This document shows, piece by piece, positions 49,401 to 61,400 of a DNA stretch of 64,000 nt; position 1 is the stretch's first letter, and each line of letters begins with the position of its first letter. The stretch is taken from positions 273,169-337,168 of the forward strand of contig VXBP01004157.1 in the NCBI GenBank assembly GCA_013400115.1. The letters are read 5' to 3'. The stretch is from Rhinopomastus cyanomelas. Its lineage: Eukaryota > Chordata > Aves > Bucerotiformes > Rhinopomastidae. A program made the position numbers and the translations under genes. The notes under the pieces were generated by a model. The model was not told where the DNA came from. It did no database searches and saw only the letters and a program-made list of their open reading frames with translations.

Positions 49401-52400
49401 CTTCCCCAGCCTTGTTGCTCCTCTGGACCTGCTCCAGCCCCTCCATCTTTTCTTGAAGTGAGGGGCCCAGAACTGTCCCCAGGACTCAAGGGGAGGCCTC
49501 TCCAGTGCCCAGTACAGTGAGAGAATGATCCCACTGGCCACACTATTGCTGATGACCCAGTACTGCCAGGTCCCTCTCTGCCAGGCTGCTCTCCAGTCAC
49601 TCATCCCCTTGACTGCAACTGCCGGGGGTTCTTGTGGCCTGTCCTTGGCCCTGTTCAACCTCATCCCGTTGGCCTCTGCCCATTGACCCAGGCTGTCCAG
49701 ATCTCTCTGCAGCATCTTCCACCCCTCCAGCAGATCGACCCTCCCCCCCAACTTGGTGTCATCCGCAAATTTACTGAGGGCAGACCGGATCCCCTCATTC
49801 AGGTCATCAGTAAAGATGTTGAATAGAAGTGGGCCCTGCACTAACCCCTGGGGGACATTACTGGTGCCTGGAAACCAACTGGATGCAGCATCATTCACCA
49901 CTCTCTGTGCCTGGTCATCCAGTCAGCTTTTAAGCCAGCAGAGGGTGTCCCTATCCAAGCCATGGGCTGCCAGCTTTTCCAGAAGGATGTTGTTCCCGTT
50001 CAAGGAGCTTCCATAAAGCTCCTGAAGCAGGCTAAGGACGTTTAGATCTGCAACGACGAGTCCAAGTTCATTTGGCTTGAATTTACAGGCTGAGTAGCTA
50101 ATTTCTTCTCTTACTCCGAGGATACCGCTGGCCAAGGATAAGTACAGTGAGAGAGAACAAATTCAGTTCTAGAACATTCCCAAGCACAAACTGCTGGCAG
50201 TGAACCTCTGACACTGAACAGAACAGGAAATGATAAAAGGACACAATGATGAGTGTTGCCCTACCTGAAGTAGAAAAAGCCTTCTTCCTTGTCATCCTTC
50301 CCTTTACTACAGCTAAATATTGTGACCTGTAAGAAAAGACAGGAAGAATTCAGCACCCCGCAGTGACAGCTCAAGTACCTCACCTGGTAGGTGCTCAGCT
50401 CCTGGACATGCACAACCCACCAAGCTGCTGGCACACAGTAATGCATGGGCGTAACCTACACTGCAGACACCGGTTCTCTTACTTCTCAGCTTTTCTTTGC
50501 AAAATTCAGGGTGGCAACATGTAACAGTTCCCCTGCTGCTACTGTGCTTCTGCAGAGAGTTTTGTCCTTCTGACAATCGTGACCTGTGAACAGCCTGACA
50601 GCTGGTAACAGGACAGGTATTGATAGCCCCATACGACCTATACCTGATACTTTGGATTTAAAGCCGAGGCAGGATACTGACTTAAGTCACCTGAAAAGAA
50701 GTTTCTGCTACAAAGGTATTTGTCCTGTGCCTGTGTGGAAGGGCAAGTTCCCGACTTACATCACATGGCATCTTAACCACTGTGTCCTGGACTTCCCACA
50801 TTCTCATTGAAATCCTCCCTGGTTTGATGTTTTTGATAATGTGCTCATCTTCTGACAGAACGCTGACCACAAAGTCTGCAAAACCAAAGACAGTGCTGTT
50901 TCAGGATTGCTGTGATGGGGATGAAGATCTCACTCCGTGGACTGCTGCCCAAGTACCATGAGGGACCCCACACAAACCCCACACTCCAAACACAAGTTAA
51001 GCGAAACAATGAAGTCCATAAAGATATGGAAAACCATCTCTCCCTGGCCTGGTGATCAGACCAGGTAACAACCCTCAGGAAAACAAACCCCACCTACTGC
51101 ATCCAGCGACTGCTTTAAAACTCCCTCTAATTTCAAGTCTGCCTTTTCCAGACTACCATTGTATCAGATAAATACAACGTCTTTGGAAATCCTGTCCAGA
51201 CAGGATGCACAGGCCTCTTCTCTTGTGGTGTTACACAGAACTGAGACAAATCACACCAAGGAAGTAAGAAACCTCTCTAGGAGAATCACCACAATAGTTC
51301 CTTCCATAGGTTTGACGTCCACCACAGAAGTACCACACCACACTCACCAGGGAAGGTCCCTCCAGCTGGGAAGGAAGTCCTTTTGTCATAGTTAACATTC
51401 ACACGGATTGGTTTCTCGGGATCAGGCAGGACATTTAACTTGATGACAGGACTGTCTATTGTGGTCATCCTGTGGATGGCTCTAATTTGTAAAGTTTTCT
51501 CTCCCCTGAAACAGCAACCACAGAAACCAGTATGAGATAGCTACTCTGAACAGGCAGTCTTCAACAGACCGCAACACTCTGAATCCAGCACTGATACCTG
51601 AAATACAAACCTAACAGGTGTGAGAAGGAGAGGGAAAGAAATGGAATTCCCAGAGCAAGAGAACTTGTGGGCCAGACCCTGCAGCTACAAACAAAACCCC
51701 TCACTGCTGTGAAACATCTCAGATGCTGAAGACTTTGGTCACTCCTAAGCGACCTAATGCCAACCAAGCTGTGATAAAAAGTCACAGGGAGGGCACAGCA
51801 GACCCGGGAGCACGAGGACAGAGCAATAGTGAATCTGACATGTGAGTACAAGGGCAGCCAGGGTGGCTGACAGGGTGAAGCGGCAGACACACAGGACACG
51901 CATCCGCAGGAAAGGAGACTTTCTGAGCTTGAAGGCAGATGAGAATAAATAAATACATCTGTTGAAGGTTCTTCTGGACACTTCCCTAAACCTTTTCTGC
52001 ACAAGCAGTACCTGGGGGTGCTCTCAACACTCCTAGATCATATAATCATAGAATCATTAGGGATTGGAAGGGACCCCGAAAGATCATGTAGTCCAATCCT
52101 CCTGACACAGCAGGATCACCCAGACCAAGTCACACAGTCACTCAGGGTTAGAAGGGACCACAGGATCATCCAGTTCCAACTCCCCTACCATGGGCAGGGA
52201 CACCCCACCCTAGATCAGGCTGGCCAAAGCCCCATCCAGTACCTCCAAGGATGGGCCCCAACCACCTCCCTGGGCAACCCATTCCAGGCTCTCACCACTC
52301 TCACGGTGAAGAACTTCCTCTTCACATCCACTCTAAATCTACCCATCTCCAGCTTTGCTCCAATCCCCCTAGTCCTGTCGCTACCTGACATCCTAAAAAG

Positions 52401-55400
52401 TCCCTCCCCAGCCTTTTTGTAGATCCCCTTCAGATACTGGAAGGCTACAATAAGGTCCCCTTGGAGCCTCCTTTTCTCCAGACTGAACAGCCCCAGTCTG
52501 GCCTCATAGGAGAGGTGCTCCAGCCCTCTGATCATCCTCGTGACCCTCCTCTGCACTCGCTCCAACACGTCCACATCCTTCGATGCAGTACTCCAGGTGG
52601 GGTCTCACCAAAGTGGAGTAGAAGGGGAGAATCACCTCCCTCGACCTGCTGGCCCCACTAAATGATGCTGTGTGCAAGTGGTCACCCAAAAGCTTCACAC
52701 GCTGGGTTCAGGTGGTTTGTGGCCAGCAGAGAAAAGCTGTGTTTGACCATGACCAGACGAAACAGTGTTCAGACAGAGCAATAGCTTCTCAGAAGACCAG
52801 AAAAAGCAGCTACAGAATTGTGTTTAGCCAAGTACTTTACTTCTTAGCACTGACTAGCAGCCTTCTGCTGGCACCATCAGCAGTTTCCAGCTTAGCTCGA
52901 GGCCAGCTCCTGGCAGGTGCCGTATGGAATGCCTAGCTCTCAGACACCAGAAGACCTGTCAGAGTTCCATGGTGATCCATCCACAATCTGACTACTCACC
53001 GAGGGGCATAGACAGTCAGAACTCCCAGGTTAGCCCTACCAGCTTCATCTGTTTTCTGCTGTTGGTTTGGAGAAATAACCTGTCAAATAAAACCAAGAAA
53101 TGTTGTTTGTTCTTTCCACGACACAGGAGTAGCATCAACGCTGAGAATGAACTGTTCATCCTCTCACTGCCTGCGTCCTCTCCTTCCACTGCGGCAACAG
53201 CTTCCCTGTACCTCTCCACTGTGAACTGGGGAAAGATACACTGTCACCAATACAATACGAAGAGATTCAGTGGAAGATGCAGTGTGCACCAGCTACACCT
53301 GCACACTGCCCTAAGGTGTTTCATTAGGTATGTTATTAACATAAGGGAGCTGAGCAATGGTGCTGGGAACTGTTTGCAGTACCCGTGACACTGCTGCTAC
53401 ATGAGATCAGTCACTGGTCCTGTGCCCTTAGAACATCTCACCTCTCCAAAAGCATCTCGAAAATGAAGGAAATCACCTGGGCATGACAACAAATATTTGT
53501 GTTAAACCAAATGTGGCCTGCACTCACCTTCACGCTGTTGTCCTTCAAAATGTATATTCTGAAGTTGGAGTCAGGAGATGGATTTCCCCAGTGGTCACAC
53601 AGCTGAACAATAAGGGGCTTCTCCAGTGCTTTACCACTAATCACCCCAAGAGGCTGGAAGAGACACAAACATGTCCCACTGCTCTGCTCCAGACACACCG
53701 GACACCTGCAGCAGGTCAGGACTGTCCCAGGCAGCAGTGTCTGCCCTTCGGAGACTGCAGCCCATAACCGCTCCCCCCATGACAGAACTGCAGCTCCACA
53801 AAGTATTTCTACCATCATCCCTTTTCCTTTCACAGAATCACAGAACATTAAGGATTGAAAGGGACCTCAAAAGATCATCCAGTCCATTCTCAGGATTGCC
53901 ACAGCAGGATCCCCTAGATCCCATGTTCTGGTCGCACAGGAACATGGCCAGGCAGGTTTTCAATGTCTTTCCTTTCTCCTATCAGTATGAAATTCACTAC
54001 TATAATCACCTTGTTTGTGCTACTTATGCTGGGGTGATGCAAAGGAAGGTCAGGACTCAAACACTCCCCTCAAAGCCTAAACCCTCTATCTTCTGACCCT
54101 GTGACAGCTTTCTAGAGACTAAAGGCAACGATACCCCCTCAGCCTTTTGTGTCATTTGTTTCTTCAACGCCTTCCTTCTCAGTGTCTCTTTACTCCCGTT
54201 CCCTACTCGGACATCCATTTTGTACCTGCTCCCACTGTCCTTTTTTCTTTCCAGCTACAATTTCAGCCCTGGGTTCAGAACAGCCAAAAATAAAAGCAGC
54301 AAATAAATAGGTGGCACCAGTCTCCCTCCTCCTCATCTGATGTCAGCAGTGCTCTTCTTTCCACACCAAAGGGGAAGGTCTCATTCAAAGCACATCTACA
54401 ACCTACTGCTCACTAGTGACCCTGGTGGCAACAAAAACTGCTTAGCTTACCTTCTCTAACTCTGGCCAGTCTACAAAGTGAAGCTTGGCAGGGGATCCTG
54501 CAATCAGATTGAGTCTGAGAAAGACCGAGAACTCCCTCCAGGCAAAGCACAGCTCCTTGGTTCCCAGCATGCAGGGCTTGAAGCGAATGCCCTTGACTGT
54601 CATTGTCAGAGTACTTTCCTAGCAAGGGATATAAGGGTTTGGTCAGGACTATAAGGAAGCACAAATTATACTTTCAAAAGCACACCACTCATGTGAACAG
54701 TTAGACCTGCTGGGCAGTGTTTGCAGCTTTCACTGTGAGACAGCAGACTAAAAACTGAGCTAGATCGGCAGACAATATTATCAGTGCAACTGAGGTTCTT
54801 GCAAAGCTTGTTGAACCAACACCACCACCATAACCAAACAAAAAGGACTAACATCGAGCCACAGAAGATCAGGAACAATGGGCTGTGGCAAAGAGGGCTG
54901 GCCCCAGGCTGCACAGCTGCAGCAGTGACAGGGTTTTCAGGCAGATGCTGCTGGACTCCTAAGCACAAGACCCCACATTTCTATGCTGTTCCCACAGCCC
55001 ACCACCAGCTGTTATTGGATCTCACCACCCCTCCCTGGCTTTAGTTCAGTTCTGTGCGACAGAATGATGACAGTTACCAGAGAGAGGCCACAGAGAAATG
55101 AACTCTCTAGCCTCCTTTAACTACCTGCCAAGTTATTTTCACATTGGATTTATCCAGTCCGGGGCCAGACACTCCCAGGTTGTTGACGCAAGCAGAAGTG
55201 ACGTTCTGAATCTGATTGCCGTACTGGTCGGTGATCATCACATCTGTTGGAAGAGATTGCTGAAATGCGTGGAGCAAACGTACAACACCCACCCAGTACA
55301 GAGGAAATTCACATGAGTGTCACTGAACTGCAGAGTGGTGAGGCTGGGAGGGACCTCTAGAGGACACTGGTTCAATGCTCCCACTCAGACAAGGCCACCA

Positions 55401-58400
55401 AGGACCAGTGTTGAAGTGGCTTTTGAATATCTCCAAGGATGGAGACTCCAGCACCATCCTGGGAAACCTGTGCCAGTGCCCTGTCACTTTTGCAGTAAAA
55501 AAGTTCAGAGGGAACCTCCTGTGTTCCAGTTTGTGCCTGTGGCCTCTGGCCCTGCCACTGGGCAACACTGGGAAGAGCCTGGCTCCATCTCCTTTATACC
55601 ATCATCTCTTCAGGTATTTAAGATCCTCCCCCCATATCCTGTGGAGATCAAAAGGCTCTATGAAAAGAATGCTGAGTTGGATCACAGACCTGTGCTTCCC
55701 CACTTCCTTTGAGTAGAAGACTATCTCTTGCTGGAAGAAAAGAAAGTCTTAGAGCTTATTTTGTACCCCACTAGCTTGTCCCATGAGCTCTGCTTCACTC
55801 ACACACAAACCTTGAATGTTCCAGAACATTCCTGGCACAGCCCCTTCGTACAGAGACGGAAGGGAATGAGAAGGCTGATCCCTAACGTACCTCCCTCTTA
55901 GGTTAAGGCAAAGCTGGAAATGCTTCCTTTTGAAGTCCCGAGTGCTGTTAGGGCTGCACGATCTCAGAACACACAAAATAAACACAACACGATGAACAAT
56001 TTGAATCGGGTGTGAAAAGTGTCCCAAACGTTGGGGAGTCACTCCAGAAGTGTGACATGGCCAACAGAGAAGGTCACTCCTCCACGAATGAGAATGTTAA
56101 TGAACATCTGGTTTGCGCTAGAGGCATCTCTAGACACCGTAGCTGCTGTTGTTAGCTAAAATGCTAATAAAATCAAAGTATCTTACAAAAAAACCAAGTA
56201 CTCACCAACTTCACCTTCCAGTTCTTCCCCCAGCTGCACTGTGCTCGATCCTTTCAACGTACATTTAATGTGTCGTGGTTCGTCGGGAAGGGGTCTAAGT
56301 CAGCAGAGGACAGGGGACTTAGAATCATTCTCATGGGTAACCACAGCACAGCAGCAGGCACAACAAAGCAGACAGGCCTTATCACCCATTTGGGGCTGGA
56401 CTTGTACAAGGAGTTTTATCTTTGCACTTGAGGGTTAAGCCTCAAGCACACAAGTTTCACCAAACCAATCTGTGGCAGCCTATCAGACACCACCTGCTCC
56501 AGGGTTCTGCCTTGCCTGCAGTGACTGGTGGTACTATTACTTCACTCTAGATCACAACAGCAGCTACACAAGGCAGAACTAAAGCTTGGACTGTGAAATC
56601 TTACTGAAACAACAGCAAACAGGATCCCAAACACAGCTAAGCCAAACGCACCTAGAGAACCACTAAACGTTCCTGGTTGGAAATGCTCTCCCAGATCACC
56701 CAGTCCAACCACACAGACAACAAACCCCAAATCCTGATCAGACACCAGCATCAAATACTCTGAATGAGACAAAACACAAGATAACCCCCTGACAATCTCT
56801 GCCACTTCCTGAAGCAACTCCTGAAGTAGCAGATCTGCACATTTCTTAAACACGTCCAGGAACAGTGACTCAGCCCCCTTCCTGGGCAGCCTGTGTCAGT
56901 GCCTGACCTCCATACAGAATTTCTTCCTCATATCAAATCCAGACCTTCCCTGCCTCAACTTCACAACATTCCCTCTGGTCCCATCATTACTCACTTGGGA
57001 GCAGAGGCCAACACCCACCTCCCTACACCTCCTTTCAGGGAGGTGTAGAGGGCAACGAGGTCTCCCCTCAGGCTCCACTTCTCCAAGCTAAACTTGTGTA
57101 GCTCTCAACAGCTCCCCAAAGGTTCCAGAGTTCTCTGACAGCCATAGAGCTGTCAAAGAGCTATCCAAAACACTGTTTTAACTCTCCTGGCATTTTCCAA
57201 GCTAAAAACTACACTGAAATCTCTACAAATCCCATTAGAATGGCCTCCAGTTAACTTTTATGACAACTGTAGCAATGATCCCTAAAGTGGTTGGAAAGTA
57301 GAATAGAAGCAAAGGACCTGGGGGTTCTAATCAACAGGCTGCTGAATATGAGCCAACAAAGTGCCCAGGTGGCTAAGAAGGGCAATGGCATCCTGGCCTG
57401 TGTTAGAAGGTAGGGAGGTGACTGTCCCCCTGTACTCAGCACTGGGGAGGCCATACCTTGAGTACTGGGTCCAGTTTGGGGGATCTCAGTACAAGGGAGA
57501 CATTGAGGGGCTGGAGCAGGTGCAGAGGAGGGCAACAAAGCTTGGTAAGGGCCTGGAGAATGAATCTGATGATGAGAGATTGAGAGAATTGGGGCTGTTT
57601 AGTTTGAGGAAGAGGAGGCTGAGGGGAGACCTCATCACACTCTACAACTATCTGAAAGGACACTGTAGACATGTTGGTGCTCATCTCACAGGTAACTACA
57701 GAATCACAGAACATTAGGGGTTGGAAGGGACCTCAAAAGATCATCCAGTCCAATCTCTCCACCACAGCAGAATCACCTAGACCAAGTCACACAGGAACAT
57801 GTGAGTTTTAAACTTCTCCACAGAAGACTCCACAATGCCCCTGGGCAGTCCCTTCCATTGCTCTCTCACCCTCACTAGGAAGAAGTTCCTTCTCATACTT
57901 ATGTGGAACCTCCTATGTTCCACCTTACACCCCCTGCCTCTTGTCCTATCCCTAGATGACACTGAGAAGAGCCTGGCTCCATCCTCCTGACACCCACCCA
58001 TCATATTTATAAACTGACTATGTTTCTGCAAGCTCAAGAGACCCGGCTTCCTTAGACTTTCCTCATTAGGGAGGTATTTTGCTCCCTTCATCATCTTCGT
58101 GGCTCTACGCTAGACTCAGTCTAGTAGTTCTGTGTCCTTCTTGAACTGAGGGACCTAGAACGGGGGACAATACTCCAGATGCAGTCTCACCTGAGCAGAG
58201 TAGAGGGGGAGAACCTCTCTTAATCTGCTAACCACCTCCCTTCTGATCCACCCCAGGTTTGCCTTCTTGGCCATAAAGGCACATTGCTGGCTCATAGTCA
58301 TCCTGCTGTCCACCAGGACCCCCAGGTCCCTTTCTCCTACACTGCTCTCCAGCAGGTCAGTCCCCAACCTATACTGGTACCTGGGTTTGTTCACAGCCAG

Positions 58401-61400
58401 ATGCAAGACTCTACACTTGCCCTTGTTATACTTCATTAACTTTCTCCCTGCCCAGCTCTCCAGTCTGTCCAGGTCCCGCTGTATGGCAGCACAGCTTGCT
58501 AGATTGTCAGCCACTCCACCCAGCTTTGTGCCGTCAGCAAACTTGCTGACAATGCACTCTAATCCCTCATCCAAGTCATTAATGACTAGATTTAATAGAA
58601 CTGGTCCCAGTACCGACCCCTGGGGCACTCCACTAGATACAGGCCTCCAAACTAGACTCTGTCCCATTGATCACGACTCTCTGGCTTCTATCCTGCAACC
58701 AGCTCATGATCCACCTCACTATCTGATCATCTAGACCACACTGCCTCAGTTTCACTGCGAGGATGCTGTGGGAAACTGTGTCAAATGCTTTACTTAAGTC
58801 AAGATAGATAACATCCACTTCTCTGCCATCATCTGTCCAACTGGTTAAGCCCTCATAAAAGGCTATTGGGTTGGTCAAGCATGACTTCCCTTTGGTGAAG
58901 CCATGCTGACTGTCCCTAATGACCATCTTGTCCTTGCTGTGCCTAGAGACAGCATCAAGGATAAATTGTTCCATCACCTTTCCTGGGATGGAGGTGAGGC
59001 TGACCAGTCTATAGTTACCTGGGTCCTCCTTCTTACCCATTTTGAATGTTGGAGTGACATTTGCTATCCTCCAGTCCCTAGGCACCTCTCCTGATCCCCT
59101 TGACTTAGAAAAGATGATGGAGTGGCCTAGCAATGACTTCCGCTGTCTCCATTAGCACATGTGGGCGCATCCCATCTGGGCCCATGGATTTGTGTACATT
59201 TGGTTTGCTCAGTTGATCCCTAATCCAGTCCTTGTCAAGCAGGGAAAACCCTTCTTTTGTCTCAACTTCCTCTGGGGCCTCAGCAGTCTGGGGCTTGATA
59301 TCAGGACAGCCCCCAGAAGTATAGACAGAGGCAAAGAAGATGTTCAGTATCTCTGCTTTCTCTGTATCCTCTGTCTCCAGGGCACCCACCCCTTTTAGCA
59401 AGGGGCCTACATTAGCTGCAATGTATTTGAAGAAGCCCTTTGTGTTGCCCTTGACCTCTCTTGCAAGGTTTAAATTCCAAGGAGGCCTTGGCTTTCCTAG
59501 TTGTGTATTTAGCAACAGAAGCATGGGAAGGGCCACAAGCTTCCACAGGGGAGGGTTAAACTAGATATCAGGAAGAAATTCTTCCTGGAGAGAGTGATCA
59601 GGCACTGGAATGGGCTTCCCAGCGTGGTGGCTGAGTCCCCATCCCTAATGCGTTCAAAAGTCAGTGAGATGTAGTAGTGTTGGGGCATCTTGTTTAGGAG
59701 TGAACTTGTACAGTAAGGTTGATGGTTGAACTCTATGATCCTAGGGGTCTTTTCCAACCTGAATGATTCTGTGAAAGAGAGCACTGCTTTTCAATTACAG
59801 GTAAAAATGTACCCAAAACATTCCATAAATCAACCCACTCCTTTCAAGAAGAGAGATACCAATTCAATCAGCTTTTCTGCTCTTCTTAAGACCAAAACTA
59901 CTGTTTCACTGAAACGCTTTTGACTCTCACAGAACTGCCCATGGGATATGCTGTTTCTTGCTGGCATTATGGTCCCAGAATTTAAAGAACCTCAACGCTT
60001 GAGGATGAAGACTACTTTTTTGTGCTGCAGATCTGTGAAACGTCTGATTGCTGCAGATTCACCCCCACGTCTTTTCCTCCTACAGAAATGGGGTTCCACC
60101 CCAAAGCATAAATCTACAGCCCTCTGCTAACACCTTAATCAGTACTGGGGCTCAACCAACCTGATAGTGAAGGCGCTCTCCAGAGACACATGCTCATCCA
60201 GGAAAGTGATCAGGCAGTAGCGTACATCTTTGACTGACATGGGCACTTTGACATCCGGTAACAATCCCTGCATTAGCTGCTCTTTGTCAATTTGAGGCGT
60301 CCAGTTAACCTGCAATTAAAGTGTCTCAAATTAACGACAAGCTGCGTGATTAACAGCTGGCTCCAGAACACATCTGTGACCACCTGCTGCAGCTCAGACA
60401 GGCAGCAGCAGCTTCCCATTGAAAAGCTGTCCACTTGCCAGCCGTAACCAGTGCTGCCTTCCCAAACACACCCCAAAAAACTCAAAGCAATTTGAACACA
60501 TTAGTTTTCTTGAGTTATGAAACCCCTGACTCTGCAAAGTCCCACCCAAAGGAGCATCACATACTTGGTGAATCTCTACTTGTGTTAGGCTCCACGGTCC
60601 TAGCTATAGCCCCTAAATCAGAGGAAAGCCCCACATCAGAAGAATGACAATTGTGTTTAGGAGAAGGATGGAGATGACTGCCCTGCTTTTCCTATGGCAC
60701 TAGGTAACACTGTATTTAATGACTTGATCCCATTAAGGACACCACTGTAACTGGTCAGAGAGGGAAGTTGCCACGTTCCCCACTTGCTGTTCTTGCCGAA
60801 GCATGTACCTTGATCTTTTCTGCCAAAGCCGGAGTTATGCTGATCTCCCTTTCTGCCTCATCATACATTTGAAATATGAGGTTGTGGATGATGTCACCGG
60901 CAATCCAATTTATTTCATCCTGGTGTTTGATTTGAATTGCTTTCTGACCTTCCAAGCTTAAGATCTGCAGTCTTGCGACGTGACTGCTAGGAAGAAGTTT
61001 AATGATCTTTTCCACCACTGGCAATTCTTTATAGCCCTGCATGTGGGAAAACACATTGCAACTTCAGATACTAAACATAGACATGTGAATAAAAAGAGAT
61101 TAACAGCAGCTGATGGCTATGGATCACCAGGGGCCCAACCAAGGAATCATGTGAATCTATGACTTGAGGTGCAGCCTCCACCACCCTAGTGCTGACAAAA
61201 GCCAGGATGCCTTTGGCCTTCTTTGCCACCAAGGAACACACACTGGCTCATCTTCAGCTGCTGGTGATGAATGTCTCCCATGTCTTTTTCTGCTGGAGAG
61301 CTTCCAGGGTAAAGCACCAAGTGCCCTTATTTTCCACAGCACATTGCTCTCCTGACAACCACAGAACTGGGAACCTCAGCAGTATTAACAACACTCAAAC

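Noticed and set aside
49065..49901. A 278-codon minus-strand open frame that could look like a new gene
   Set aside because: It is a CR1 ORF2 remnant containing FADD, and it is artificially extended by the 301-bp duplication and the N at 49289.
52924..53388. A 154-codon plus-strand open frame
   Set aside because: It runs antisense over SMCHD1 window exon 9 and has no homology or splice signals that I recognise.
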